A stretch of DNA of 64,000 nucleotides from Leptospira andrefontaineae. GTDB lineage: Bacteria > Spirochaetota > Leptospiria > Leptospirales > Leptospiraceae. Location: the NCBI RefSeq assembly GCF_004770105.1, contig NZ_RQEY01000016.1, positions 1-64,000 on the forward strand. Direction: 5' to 3'. This document shows positions 7,102 to 18,295 of the stretch, in pieces; within the stretch, counting starts at the first letter, position 1; each line of letters starts with the position of its first letter. A model generated the notes under the pieces. That model was not told the DNA's origin and did no database searches. It saw only the letters and a program-made list of their open reading frames with translations. The translations under genes and the position numbers were made by a program.

Positions 7102-8891
7102 GAAGCTTCCTTTTGAAGCATATCCGCAGCAAAAGCTTCTTCTAATTGACGAACCGCATTTTTGGAATAAGCAATGAGTTCTTTTTCGTTATGTCTGAGT
7201 TTGAATTGGTCTTCGACCATTTTCTCATCATAGTCTCTGAACTTTTGGATGAAGTATTTTACTTCCGAAGGTAAAAATCCCAGATCTTTTAAAGTTTCTT
7301 CTGCAAGCTCTAAAGAAGAAGCAAATGTGTCTCTTCGTATCGTTTCAATCCCCAGTTCCATCAGATCGAAGAAGTGGGATCTGTTTCTTGCTCTTGCGAT
7401 AATTCTTAAGTTCGGGAAATTCTCCTTAGCCATCTTTGCGATCTTTACGGATAACTCTGCATCTTGGATTGCAAGTACAAGTATCTCTGCATGAGCCGCT
7501 CCTGCTGCAGTTAAAAGATCTAATCTACTTGCATCTCCATAGTAGATCTTATGACCGAATTTTCTGGCTGCATTTACTTGATCTGCATTATGTTCTAATG
7601 CAGTGAATCTTATTTTATGGAGATATAACATCCTGGAAATGATTTGTCCTACCCTTCCAAAACCTGCGATGATTACGCGGTTCTTTTCGTAAATAGGATC
7701 GGCCGGTCTTTCTTCTTCTTCGTGTAAATAAGGATCTATTACTTTTTCCTTAATAATTCCTACAAAAGGAGTGAGTATCATAGAAGCAGTAACGATTACT
7801 ATAGAATAATCGGTGATCTCTTTAGAAAGAACACTTAATTGGGCAGCTACATTCAGGATCACGAATGCAAATTCTCCGCCTTGGGAGATGCTAACTGCAA
7901 GATTGGAAGAAGAATCTGAAGTAAGTTTCGCTAGCTTTCCTAAAACAAAAAGGACAATCCCTTTCACTGACATTAGTCCGAATGCAAGGCCGAAGATCAA
8001 GAACGGATGATTGATCAGAATTTCCAAATTCATGGACATTCCAACAGCAAGGAAGAATAGACCTAATAATAATCCTTTAAAAGGTTCTAGGTTTGCTTCT
8101 AACTCATGTCTGTATTCGGAATCTGCGAGCAACACACCACCTAAGAAAGAACCGAGTGCCATGGATAAGCCTACCTTCTCCATTGCGAAAGAGACTCCTA
8201 ACACTAACACCAGAGAAAGTGCTACGAAAATTTCATGATTTCCGGTAGCAGCTATCATTCTGAAAAGAGGCCTCATTAAAAAACGTCCGCTCAAGATTAC
8301 CAAAAGGATTGCTGCAATTGCAGTTCCTAATTTATAAAAATTGAATCCATTATGAGCGCTTTGACCGGGCTCCAAAGCAGCCAAAGGAAGAATTGCCATC
8401 ACAGGGATTACCGCTAAATCCTGGAAGAGAAGGATTGCAAATGCGGATCTTCCATAAGAAGTATTGAGTTGGTTTTTTTCAGCCAAAGACTGAAGAGCAA
8501 ACGCAGTGGAAGAAAGTGATAAACTCACTCCTAAAATAATCGAAGAAATGAATCCCAATTGAAACAGATATCCGATCAATCCACCTAGCAAAAGTGAGGA
8601 AACTGCAACTTGGAACAATCCCATTCCAAAAACCGGTTTTCTGAGCACCCAAAGTGTCTGGGGTCTGAGTTCCAACCCGATCAAAAAAAGAAGAAGGACT
8701 ACACCGAATTCTGCAAAATGCATGATCTCGGTTCCGCCGGTCACAAGTCGGATCCCATGAGGTCCGATCAGAATTCCTCCGACGACATAACCTATGATCG
8801 AACCGATCCCTAATTTTTTAAACACGGGAACACATAGAACGGCTGTGCTAAGTAATATAATGGCAGTAACCAGTAGACTTTTCTCTTCCAT
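7098..8891 (-). CDS. CPA2-family cation:proton antiporter with TrkA-N domain (KefB/KefC-like)
   Basis: A 597-residue inner-membrane transporter. Residues 1 to about 380 form the sodium/hydrogen exchanger domain with 12-13 hydrophobic segments, including GSIIGYVVGGILIGPHG and the GGVLLADSEYRHELE region. Residues from about 405 to 520 are a nucleotide-binding TrkA-N (RCK) domain beginning VIIAGFGRVGQIISRML, with the GxGxxG motif and ending before a helical tail. This is the KefB/KefC layout of K+/H+ exchange gated by a ligand. An overlapping TTG at 8894 could also start it; AGGAAG lies upstream of both. The stop overlaps the convergent GH114 gene by four bases. Confidence 0.9.
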   Translation of the reverse strand: MEEKSLLVTAIILLSTAVLCVPVFKKLGIGSIIGYVVGGILIGPHGIRLVTGGTEIMHFAEFGVVLLLFLIGLELRPQTLWVLRKPVFGMGLFQVAVSSLLLGGLIGYLFQLGFISSIILGVSLSLSSTAFALQSLAEKNQLNTSYGRSAFAILLFQDLAVIPVMAILPLAALEPGQSAHNGFNFYKLGTAIAAILLVILSGRFLMRPLFRMIAATGNHEIFVALSLVLVLGVSFAMEKVGLSMALGSFLGGVLLADSEYRHELEANLEPFKGLLLGLFFLAVGMSMNLEILINHPFLIFGLAFGLMSVKGIVLFVLGKLAKLTSDSSSNLAVSISQGGEFAFVILNVAAQLSVLSKEITDYSIVIVTASMILTPFVGIIKEKVIDPYLHEEEERPADPIYEKNRVIIAGFGRVGQIISRMLYLHKIRFTALEHNADQVNAARKFGHKIYYGDASRLDLLTAAGAAHAEILVLAIQDAELSVKIAKMAKENFPNLRIIARARNRSHFFDLMELGIETIRRDTFASSLELAEETLKDLGFLPSEVKYFIQKFRDYDEKMVEDQFKLRHNEKELIAYSKNAVRQLEEAFAADMLQKEAS

Positions 8892-9115
8892 CAATGCTCT
8901 TCCTTTCGGTCTGGATTAATTTTCATTAGACATTTTACGGATAGGTAATAAAACCACTTTTCCTAAGTATGATTCTTGTTCTCAAACTGGAAAACGCTAT
9001 AATTATTTTGGATTTATATAAGGAAAAAGCGGTTTCTTCATTAGATTCGCGTTAAGAAACATCTTTCGATTAAAAATGAGTAGATGATAGATAATTCTAA
9101 AAAAATCAAAAATTT

Positions 9116-10420
9116 ATGATTCGCAAATTCAGATTTTCCAAATTTATATTTCTACTCTGCGTTTATTCATTTTCGGGAACGCTTTTTTCAGAAGATTTAA
9201 AGACCCAAGAGACATTGGATAAACCCAAAGACAAGATTGCCCAAAGTAAGGACGAGAATCTAAAGGTTGATGCACAAGATTCTTCGGAAACAAAACAAGA
9301 AGAGGAGGTCGGCCTTAAAAAAGAAGAACTGAATCTTAAAAAGAAAAACGATATGGTGATCCCGATCCAATTCGGTTTTTTCATCGATGGTTATTATAAT
9401 GCCAGTTTGAATCGCCCCGATTCCAAAGAATTATCTTATACCACTCAAGCAACTCGTACGAACGAATACAATATCAACCTAGCTTATCTGGATGCAAAAG
9501 TAGATACCGATAAGTATAGAGGAAGATTCGCAGTCCAATACGGCACATCGGTTGTCGCAAATTATTCGGGAGAAGGGACCACAGGTAAAACTTCTAATGA
9601 AACTTCGATCCGAAACATGCAAGAAGCGTACGGTGGAGTTCGATTAGGAAAATCCACGTGGCTGGATGCTGGAATTTATTTCGGGCATCTAGGATACGAA
9701 TCTTGGATCTCACATGACAACTTTGTGTATACGCGAGCATTCTCACTGGACTACGTACCTTATTACGTTTCCGGAGCAAGATTGAGCGGTAAGATCACCG
9801 ATAAACTTTCTTACCAACTTCATTTGAATAATGGATACCAAGTAGTTTCGGACAATAATAAAGATGTCTCCGGAGGTTTCCGATTGGAATGGAATCCTCT
9901 TCATAACCTGATGTTCCGTTGGAATACTTTTATAGGAAATGAACAACCAACTACTACTCCGAAAGAAACCAGATATTATAATAATTTTATCGCAGAATGG
10001 AAACTGTCACAACGACTTATATTAGCTTCTTCTTTTGATGTGGCTTATCAGGAAAGAGCAAGCAGAGAAGATTTGGTCTATACTCCGGAAGGTCCGATCT
10101 ATTTACGTCGAGATGGAACAGCTTTTAGACAGACCTATGTAGGAAATTTATGGTTTGCATATCGATTCTTACCTGATTGGAGAATTGGTGTTCGATTAGA
10201 AAGATATCTGGATAGAGAGCAGATGATCGTGGTCACTAACACGAAAGACGGCTTTCAGACCAGCGGTGCGACTGCGACATTAGATTATCATCCGGACCCT
10301 GCGATTTTGGTGAGATTCACTTACCAATACAGAAGATCAATGGATTCCATTTATCCTCATGAGAATAATACGTCCAAGCTAGATCGTATGTTCATCTTTT
10401 CTCTTTCTCTTAAGATTTAA
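9116..10420 (+). CDS. OmpL-like beta-barrel porin (BBP2-type)
   Basis: A 434-residue outer-membrane protein. A signal peptide (to about residue 25, ending GTLFSE) is followed by a charged, lysine/glutamate-rich linker to about residue 78, then a beta-barrel with alternating pattern that starts FGFFIDGYYNASLNRP. The segments WLDAGIYFGHLGYESW, YYVSGARLSGKITDKLSYQLHLNNGY and MFRWNTFIGNEQP are characteristic of the BBP2/OmpL-like porin family. The C-terminus ends in a typical barrel strand (FIFSLSLKI). No strong ribosome-binding site precedes the ATG. The 3' end overlaps the convergent ferredoxin-like gene by 11 bases. Substrate is unknown. Confidence 0.82.
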   Translation: MIRKFRFSKFIFLLCVYSFSGTLFSEDLKTQETLDKPKDKIAQSKDENLKVDAQDSSETKQEEEVGLKKEELNLKKKNDMVIPIQFGFFIDGYYNASLNRPDSKELSYTTQATRTNEYNINLAYLDAKVDTDKYRGRFAVQYGTSVVANYSGEGTTGKTSNETSIRNMQEAYGGVRLGKSTWLDAGIYFGHLGYESWISHDNFVYTRAFSLDYVPYYVSGARLSGKITDKLSYQLHLNNGYQVVSDNNKDVSGGFRLEWNPLHNLMFRWNTFIGNEQPTTTPKETRYYNNFIAEWKLSQRLILASSFDVAYQERASREDLVYTPEGPIYLRRDGTAFRQTYVGNLWFAYRFLPDWRIGVRLERYLDREQMIVVTNTKDGFQTSGATATLDYHPDPAILVRFTYQYRRSMDSIYPHENNTSKLDRMFIFSLSLKI

Positions 10421-10769
10421 ATCGATCCGACAAAATTATTGGGAGAAGTTTTTTCCCGGAAATACCGGGAGGAGATAGAAGAATATTCTTACCTATTTTA
10501 GAATTTACACTGGAGCCGATTGCAATCCGATTTCTTTCGCAAACATCTAAGCACGAAACTTCCAGAACTTTAATACCGCGGATTCCTTCTGACCGAAGAG
10601 CATCTTTTAATTCAGATTTCAGACGGGTTTTTCTGCCGTTTGTTTCTCCGTTGATTTTCATCGCACATTTACTACATACGAAAATTGCCTCTTCCCAATC
10701 TGCAGAAATAGATTCTACATTTTGTATCTGGCTTTCTTCTCTTCCTTGAAATAAAGAAATTAAATTCAT
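10410..10769 (-). CDS. Thioredoxin-like (2Fe-2S) ferredoxin-like protein
   Basis: A 119-residue protein with four cysteines in the arrangement VCSKCAMKI (Cys32, Cys35) and SCLDVCERN (Cys73, Cys77). The spacing and the EGIRGIKVLEVSCLDVC context resemble thioredoxin-fold [2Fe-2S] ferredoxins, though the first pair is closer than in the classic family. The frame stays open to 10889, but ATG 10769 has AGAGGA six bases upstream and begins the folded region. It is divergent from the glutathione peroxidase gene and overlaps the convergent porin gene end. An electron-transfer or metal-binding role is an inference. Confidence 0.65.
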   Translation of the reverse strand: MNLISLFQGREESQIQNVESISADWEEAIFVCSKCAMKINGETNGRKTRLKSELKDALRSEGIRGIKVLEVSCLDVCERNRIAIGSSVNSKIGKNILLSPPGISGKKLLPIILSDRFKS

Positions 10770-10923
10770 TTTGTTTCCTCTTAGATCATGTTGGAGGAAG
10801 AGCCGGATCCTTGGATTTATTTCGCATCTTTTTACTAAAATTCGATTTTTACAGTTAGACTCCGGTCTTAAAAATTTTCGTTTTTTCATTGTATACTTTT
10901 AGAATTTTTCTAAAAAAGATTGA

Positions 10924-10945
10924 ACAAAATTAAATTGTATGCAAT
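10924..10945 (+). promoter_or_regulatory. Candidate OhrR operator upstream of gpx-ohrR
   Basis: ACAAAATTAAATTGT (10924-10938), followed by ATGCAAT, resembles the AT-rich ACAATT/AATTGT dyads bound by OhrR repressors, with an imperfect centre. It lies about 35 bases ahead of the gpx GTG start. Since an OhrR-type gene is second in the operon, autoregulation is likely. The dyad is imperfect, so this is tentative. Confidence 0.4.
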
Positions 10946-10977
10946 CTATTTACTACGTAACTAGGAGGTGCCCACCT

Positions 10978-11463
10978 GTGGCCCAGAATTTATACGAACT
11001 AACCGCTACTTTAAACAACGGATCGGAAAAGAAATTACAAGATTATAAGGGAAAGGTCCTATTGATCGTCAATACCGCTAGTCAATGCGGATTTACTCCT
11101 CAATACAAAGGACTTCAGGAAATGTACGATAAGTACAAAGGAAAAGGTCTGGAAATATTAGGATTCCCTTGCGACCAATTCGGTCACCAGGAGCCAGGAA
11201 GCGACGCAGAGATCCAAAGCTTCTGCCAAGTAAACTTCGGTGTGAATTTTCCTCTTTTCAAAAAGATAGAAGTAAACGGAGACGGAACTCATCCTGTTTA
11301 CCAATATCTCAAAAAACAAGCACCTGGGCTTTTAGGAAAATCCATTAAATGGAATTTTACTAAATTCTTGATCGATAAACAAGGGAATGTGATCAAAAGA
11401 TTCGCTCCAATGACTCCTCCGGAAAAACTGGATAAACAGATCGAGGAACTTCTTTCAAAGTGA
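10978..11463 (+). CDS. Glutathione peroxidase family thiol peroxidase
   Basis: A 161-residue thioredoxin-fold peroxidase that reduces hydrogen peroxide or organic hydroperoxides. The peroxidatic cysteine is Cys37 in VNTASQCGFT, with the family blocks LEILGFPCDQFGHQEPG near residues 62-78 and IKWNFTKFLID near 126-136. It uses cysteine and not selenocysteine. An in-frame ATG exists at 10939, but the GTG at 10978 has a near-perfect AGGAGGT eight bases upstream and matches the family length. That site can pair with the following ACCT to form a small hairpin. The ohrR gene overlaps by four bases, so the pair forms a peroxide-responsive operon. Confidence 0.92.
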   Translation: MAQNLYELTATLNNGSEKKLQDYKGKVLLIVNTASQCGFTPQYKGLQEMYDKYKGKGLEILGFPCDQFGHQEPGSDAEIQSFCQVNFGVNFPLFKKIEVNGDGTHPVYQYLKKQAPGLLGKSIKWNFTKFLIDKQGNVIKRFAPMTPPEKLDKQIEELLSK

Positions 11464-11909
11464 ATTACGAATCCTTAAAGTTAGAGAAACAGATCTGTTT
11501 CCCACTTTACGCTTCTTCCAGGGCGGTGACTGCTTTATACAGACCGCTTTTGGAGGAATTTGATATTACTTATCCTCAATATCTTGTTCTTCTTGTCCTT
11601 TGGGAAACGGATAGAATCCCTCTAAAAGAAATAGGGGAAAAATTATTTCTGGATTCTGGGACCCTAACTCCTCTTCTCAAAAAAATGGAATCTTCCGGCC
11701 TTTTGACAAGAGATAGATCCGACCAAGACGAACGTTCTCTTGTGGTTAGCCTAACCACAAAAGGAAAAAAATTGCAAAAAAAAGCGGTTTGTATTCCGGA
11801 ACGATTGTTGGAAGAATCAGGTCTTACTGCCGAAAAGGTACAAGGCCTGAAACGAGATCTGGACGACCTTCTTATTATCCTAGAACAAAAATTAAGAAAT
11901 TCGGCGTGA
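11460..11909 (+). CDS. ohrR: OhrR-type MarR-family peroxide-sensing repressor
   Basis: A 149-residue MarR-family winged-helix regulator. Near the N-terminus, LEKQICFPLYASSRAV places a cysteine at residue 13, the position of the organic-peroxide-sensing cysteine of OhrR. The helix-turn-helix and wing are PLKEIGEKLFLDSGTLTPLL and RSDQDERSLVVSLT, near residues 54-99. It starts with GTG overlapping the stop of the peroxidase gene (GTGA), so the two are co-expressed. By analogy with OhrR, oxidation of Cys13 would release DNA and raise peroxidase expression. Confidence 0.88.
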   Translation: MNYESLKLEKQICFPLYASSRAVTALYRPLLEEFDITYPQYLVLLVLWETDRIPLKEIGEKLFLDSGTLTPLLKKMESSGLLTRDRSDQDERSLVVSLTTKGKKLQKKAVCIPERLLEESGLTAEKVQGLKRDLDDLLIILEQKLRNSA

Positions 11910-11978
11910 CAAATCCGTTTTATCGAAAACTATAGAGCCGCTTTTTTTAAATAAAGCGCTCGCGCTAAGGAGTTAAGA

Positions 11979-12341
11979 ATGAAACGTCAATTATCCGCAA
12001 TATCATTTGCTGCGGTACTTATATTCGGAGCTTGTTCTTCCGATCAAAAAAAATCAGAAGCTGCTTACGTTCCGAATTCTGATATTCGTGTTGTAGAAGC
12101 GAATATGGTTAAAGAGGGAGATAAAAGAATTAAAGCAGAAGCTGTTTTAGGAACTCCTACTTTCGAAGAGAACACCCAAGACGGATCCGTTTTAGAATGG
12201 TATTTTGAATCCACTACTTATCAAAAGAATTCTTACAAAACTCTGGCAGAAAAACCTTCCAGAATAGATGACAGCACTAAGTATATCAAAGTGATCGTAG
12301 ATAAAAAAGGTGTGATCAAAAAATACGAATACAAACTGTAA
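11979..12341 (+). CDS. Small putative lipoprotein, SmpA/BamE-like C-terminal motif
   Basis: A 120-residue lipoprotein precursor with leader MKRQLSAISFAAVLIFGAC; the cysteine at residue 19 would be lipidated. The mature part has a charged stretch and then AEAVLGTPTFEE and an acidic/aromatic strand (SVLEWYFEST), which recalls the VxxxLGxPT pattern of SmpA/BamE-like domains. It ends with a basic strand. AAGGAG lies upstream of the ATG, and the 5' leader contains overlapping short hairpins at 11935-11966. A strong terminator follows at 12371. Function is unknown. Confidence 0.75.
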   Translation: MKRQLSAISFAAVLIFGACSSDQKKSEAAYVPNSDIRVVEANMVKEGDKRIKAEAVLGTPTFEENTQDGSVLEWYFESTTYQKNSYKTLAEKPSRIDDSTKYIKVIVDKKGVIKKYEYKL

Positions 12342-12370
12342 TTCGAATATAGATTAACATCTACAAGAAG

Positions 12371-12402
12371 GGCCGCAATTTACAGCGGCCTTTTTTATTT
12401 TT
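12371..12402 (+). terminator. Intrinsic terminator after the small lipoprotein gene
   Basis: GGCCGC and GCGGCC form a perfect 6-bp GC stem with an 8-base loop, followed by TTTTTTATTTTT. It sits 29 bases after the stop of the gene ending at 12341 and right before the convergent gene end at 12401. Confidence 0.9.
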
Positions 12403-13171
12403 AGATATCGTCTTCCATTAGATCGATTCCGGCAAATCCCAAGAGAAAGTCTAAAAATTCCCCAAAATTAAATCCTAATCTTATTCCATATCGAATGGAA
12501 ATATACAATTCCACTTCGAATAAAAATGCGGAAGGATAGTCGTCTTTATTTTTAGGATTTTGGGCTAAGAATGTTTGGATCGCCTCGTTCCTTTTGTGGG
12601 GATCTAAACTTTCTAAATATTTTCGAAAGAATGCTTCTTTTTTGGCCTTTCTTCTTTCAGAGACTGGATTATTATAAAAACGTAAATATCTGATTTCGTA
12701 ACTTTTAGAATTTAATCTTTCGTCGGAAAGTTCAGGAGTTGGATTTGGGTCCTGCTCTGATTCAGGGTTTTCCGGGAGTAATAGAAAGTTATCACCTGTT
12801 TGTGAATTCTGTTCAGGCTTTTTTGTTTCTTCTTTTTTAGGAGTTTCGCTAGGAGGCAAGGAGTGAAACTTCTCCCCTCCTAAAAATCCAAAGATCAATT
12901 GTTGGGATCTATAAGGCCCGTAAGTTCCACCTCTTAATCCGTAACCGGTTCCTAAGTCTCTTTTGCCGGGCTCAGATTCCCCACCTTGAAAAACAAACCC
13001 GGTTGCAAGAGGTCCAATACGAACCCCGATCCCATAACCAGGAGATTCGATCCCTGCGGTGAAAACGTCTCCAAGATCTTTTTTTCTGTGAGACCAGTAA
13101 GTTGAACAATCGATCACTACAAATCCCAAAAGAAAAATACAGAAAAAATGTATGATGAGTCTTTTTTTCAT
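12401..13171 (-). CDS. Putative lipoprotein of unknown function
   Basis: A 256-residue protein. From the ATG at 13171 the leader MKKRLIIHFFCIFLLGFVVIDC ends in a plausible spirochaetal lipobox (Cys22). The N-terminal mature part is glycine-rich with repeated G-Y-G/G-L-R patterns (residues about 38-85), suggesting beta structure. A proline/glutamate-rich linker follows at about 100-145, then a charged helical region and a hydrophobic C-terminus (FGEFLDFLLGFAGIDL). A TTG at 13201 with GGAAAG upstream is an alternative start adding 10 residues. I do not recognise the family. Confidence 0.7.
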   Translation of the reverse strand: MKKRLIIHFFCIFLLGFVVIDCSTYWSHRKKDLGDVFTAGIESPGYGIGVRIGPLATGFVFQGGESEPGKRDLGTGYGLRGGTYGPYRSQQLIFGFLGGEKFHSLPPSETPKKEETKKPEQNSQTGDNFLLLPENPESEQDPNPTPELSDERLNSKSYEIRYLRFYNNPVSERRKAKKEAFFRKYLESLDPHKRNEAIQTFLAQNPKNKDDYPSAFLFEVELYISIRYGIRLGFNFGEFLDFLLGFAGIDLMEDDI

Positions 13172-13332
13172 TTCGGGAAATAGTCTGAATTTAGTCGCCA
13201 AGATTAGCTTTCCGCTAAGCTCTCCGTTTCATCAGGAAAGGCAATCGTAAAAGTGGAGAAATTTTATTGGTTTTCTTCCTCTAGTCTTATTGAAAAGTAT
13301 CCCGTTAGAAAAATTAAAATTGGAATGAATAG

Positions 13333-15741
<2,409 letters not shown>

Positions 15742-15753
<12 letters not shown>

Positions 15754-15769
15754 TCGGGTCCGTTTTATT
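15742..15769 (+). terminator. Hairpin terminator overlapping the fusion-gene stop codon
   Basis: GACCCGAC and GTCGGGTC form a perfect 8-bp stem with a 3-base loop, followed by CGTTTTATT. The TAG stop codon (15751-15753) straddles the loop and stem. The T-run is short, so termination may be partial. The convergent purT gene ends at 15768. Confidence 0.7.
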
Positions 15770-16931
15770 AATCTACTTTGATCTTAGATGCGATGAGAAC
15801 CGCTCTTTTGCGAAGCATAGAAATGGATTCGTCTTTATCTGAATAAGTCAGGGCCACTCCCATTCTTCTGTATTTTTTAGTGATCGGTTTTCCGAAAATT
15901 CTAAGATCGGATTCAGGCATTTCACATGCTTTATCCAGTCCTTGTATATTCGGGACCTGTCCTTCTGTTTGAGCGAGAATAACAGCGCTTGCTCCTCTTC
16001 TTACCAAAAGAATTTCAGGAATAGGAAGACCTAAAACAGTTCTAGCATGTAACTCGAATTCATTAAAACTTTGAGTGCCAGCTAAGGTAACCATTCCAGT
16101 ATCGTGAGGTCTCGGAGAAAGTTCCGAAAAATAAACATCATCTTTCGTAAGGAAAAATTCTACTCCCCAAATACCTGCGCCGCCTAATTCTTTAGTGACC
16201 TTCTCTCCCATTTCCTGAGCGGACTTAAGTTGCGAATCGCTGATCTCGGCAGGTTGCCAACTTTCTTGGTAATCTCCTCTTTCTTGTCTATGACCGATAG
16301 GAGGACAGAACAAGGTTCTTCCCGACTTTTGAGTGACGGTTAACAAAGTGATCTCGGATTCGAAAGAGATAAATTCTTCGACGATGATCTCGGAAGCACC
16401 CGTTCTTCCTTTGGTTTGAGAAGCGACCCAAGCAGGTTCAATATCTGCCTCGGTTTTAATTACGGACTGCCCTTTTCCGGAAGAAGACATCAAAGGTTTT
16501 ACAACGCAAGGAATTCCAATAGTCGAAATTGCTTCTTTCAATCCTTCTAAGGTTGAGGCATATTTATACTTTGCTGTTTTTAAGCCTAAGGTTTGAGAAG
16601 CAAGATCTCTGATCGCTTTACGGTTCATTGTAAAGTTTGCGGCTTTAGCACTTGGAACTACTTGGTAACCTTGTTTTTCGTATTCGTAAAATCTTTCTGT
16701 TCGAATTGCTTCAATTTCCGGAACGATCAGATCCGGTTTATGTTTGGCAACGACTCTATCTAACGCGTCTCCATCCAACATATCGATGACTTCTTTTTCA
16801 TGAGCGACCTGCATTGCGGGTGCTCCGTCATAACTATCGACTGTAATTACATATTGGCCTAATCTTTGGGCTGCGATTACGAATTCTTTTCCGAGCTCAC
16901 CTGAGCCGAGCAGAAGTATTTTCTTTCTCAT
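15768..16931 (-). CDS. purT: Formate-dependent phosphoribosylglycinamide formyltransferase (PurT)
   Basis: A 387-residue ATP-grasp enzyme that makes formyl-GAR from GAR, formate and ATP in purine synthesis. It is co-linear with PurT: N-terminal [35 protein letters not shown], the LIVPEIEAI segment, ATP-grasp [15 protein letters not shown] near residues 148-162, and [22 protein letters not shown] near residues 276-297. Length is normal. It uses free formate rather than formyl-tetrahydrofolate. It converges on the GpsA-PlsB fusion gene and sits downstream of the FecR lipoprotein gene, from which a terminator separates it. Confidence 0.96.
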   Translation of the reverse strand: MRKKILLLGSGELGKEFVIAAQRLGQYVITVDSYDGAPAMQVAHEKEVIDMLDGDALDRVVAKHKPDLIVPEIEAIRTERFYEYEKQGYQVVPSAKAANFTMNRKAIRDLASQTLGLKTAKYKYASTLEGLKEAISTIGIPCVVKPLMSSSGKGQSVIKTEADIEPAWVASQTKGRTGASEIIVEEFISFESEITLLTVTQKSGRTLFCPPIGHRQERGDYQESWQPAEISDSQLKSAQEMGEKVTKELGGAGIWGVEFFLTKDDVYFSELSPRPHDTGMVTLAGTQSFNEFELHARTVLGLPIPEILLVRRGASAVILAQTEGQVPNIQGLDKACEMPESDLRIFGKPITKKYRRMGVALTYSDKDESISMLRKRAVLIASKIKVD

Positions 16932-16976
16932 AGGTTCTTTTGAGAGAATTTCCGGAGAGGAAGGAGAATGGAAAGG

Positions 16977-17018
16977 AAAAAATAAGGACTTGGCCGATTT
17001 GCAGAATACAAACCGGCC
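16977..17018 (-). terminator. Intrinsic terminator after the FecR-domain gene
   Basis: On the minus strand, GGCCGGTTTG pairs with CAAATCGGCC (one G-U pair) across a 7-base loop, then AAGTCCTTATTTTTT follows. It is located just after the stop codon at 17027 and separates this gene from purT. Confidence 0.75.
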
Positions 17019-17026
17019 TTATGAGT

Positions 17027-18136
17027 TTACTTTTTCTTTTTAGTGACCACGTCGAAGTTTTTGTATTGAATATACTCTACTTCGGAAATATTCAAACGGA
17101 AGATACCTTTGGTAGAGTGCACCAACATGATATTTCCTACCTGGGTCACCACTGCTCCATATAATATCGTTTTATCTAGTTTATGAATGGATTCTAAAAC
17201 ACTGTAATATTTTTTGATCTCTTCTTCAGAATCTAGTTTTTGAGAACCTGCAATTGACTCTACTTTATCCAGAGCAATATTCAGTTTTTCACTTTGGTCC
17301 TTCTCTATTTCTTTTGCTAAGGACTTACTGTCCAAGGTTCCAGAGATAAGATCTTCATCTACTTTTACTAGGGTTTCCAGATCAGCACTTTCTCTAGGAT
17401 CTCTTTCGAATTTCCCTTTTTGGACAGTACGAACTAGATCAGTTCTGAAACTTTCAATACTTTGGGAGACTGCTGCATCATCTAATCGATTTAAAATGGT
17501 TTGAGCGAGTTGGTCGAATTCAGGTTTAACTTCTGCCTCTTCTTCCTCGGAGATTACGATCTCATTTTCTTCCAACAACTTTTGGAGTTTTTGGTAGTTT
17601 GGATTTTCTGCAATTTTATCCGCTTGGATTACCTGGCTGACGGGAGCCTTCAAGGTCATAGCGACCATTCCCTCGTATACTTTGATCTTAGGAAGTGTGC
17701 CTTGGACTACTTCAAAAGAGAATGCTGTTCCTCGAACGCCGGCGATCGCGGTAGGTGTGGAAATTTTGAACTGTTCCTTCTGGCTTAACTTATTCGTTTT
17801 TACAAGAAGAAGCCCTGTTCTAACTGCGAGGGAAGTTTCTTCCGAACCTTGTCCATGGAGAGAATCGATACTTAAATTTGTATAAGACTTTAAACGGATC
17901 ACATGACCCAAACTTGTTTGTAGGTCCAAGGTCCCGCTATTTGTTTTGATGGTATCGTCTTTTTGTAAGACACTTCCTAAAGAAAGAGGGATAAGTTTTC
18001 CGTTTCTTTCCACTTCTACTTTTCCAGTCAGAAAAATGACCACTAAACCTGGCTTGGATTTAGAAACTTTTGAGCAGAAGTTTGAGGATCCGATGAATGT
18101 TACAATCAGTAACAGAAGAAAGAGTTTTCGATTCAT
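17027..18136 (-). CDS. FecR-domain lipoprotein
   Basis: A 369-residue protein. The leader MNRKLFLLLLIVTFIGSSNFC ends in Cys21, a likely lipidation site by the loose spirochaetal rule. Residues about 30-150 form a FecR domain: GKVEVERNGKLIPLSLGSVLQKDDTIKT, then GTLDLQT and TPTAIAGVRGTAFSFEVV, ending in a KVYEGMVAM strand. The rest (about 180-330) is charged and helical, and the C-terminus is the basic run KKKK. FecR domains usually occur in periplasmic signalling or surface proteins; no sigma factor or TonB receptor gene adjoins it. Role unknown. Confidence 0.82.
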   Translation of the reverse strand: MNRKLFLLLLIVTFIGSSNFCSKVSKSKPGLVVIFLTGKVEVERNGKLIPLSLGSVLQKDDTIKTNSGTLDLQTSLGHVIRLKSYTNLSIDSLHGQGSEETSLAVRTGLLLVKTNKLSQKEQFKISTPTAIAGVRGTAFSFEVVQGTLPKIKVYEGMVAMTLKAPVSQVIQADKIAENPNYQKLQKLLEENEIVISEEEEAEVKPEFDQLAQTILNRLDDAAVSQSIESFRTDLVRTVQKGKFERDPRESADLETLVKVDEDLISGTLDSKSLAKEIEKDQSEKLNIALDKVESIAGSQKLDSEEEIKKYYSVLESIHKLDKTILYGAVVTQVGNIMLVHSTKGIFRLNISEVEYIQYKNFDVVTKKKK

Positions 18137-18295
18137 TTGTTTATTCCGCCTGGAAATAAAATAGTTCCGATCTATTTAGAACGGATAAAATATATTTCCA
18201 ATAATAAATAACAAACTGAAACTTACGTTTTTGCAAAAATTCTGAAAATTCCTTTTTATAGAATAGTTTGCTCCGGCTAAAGTGGTTTTATCCAT

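Noticed and set aside
8892..9115. Gap between the antiporter and porin genes checked for small genes or RNA
   Set aside because: A+T-rich, no convincing open frame, hairpin or RNA signature; likely divergent promoters only.
10939..10977. ATG 10939 as start of the peroxidase gene
   Set aside because: GTG 10978 has an almost perfect Shine-Dalgarno site and fits family length.
11935..11961. Hairpin read as terminator after ohrR
   Set aside because: The T-run is inside the loop, not after the stem; treated as a leader structure.
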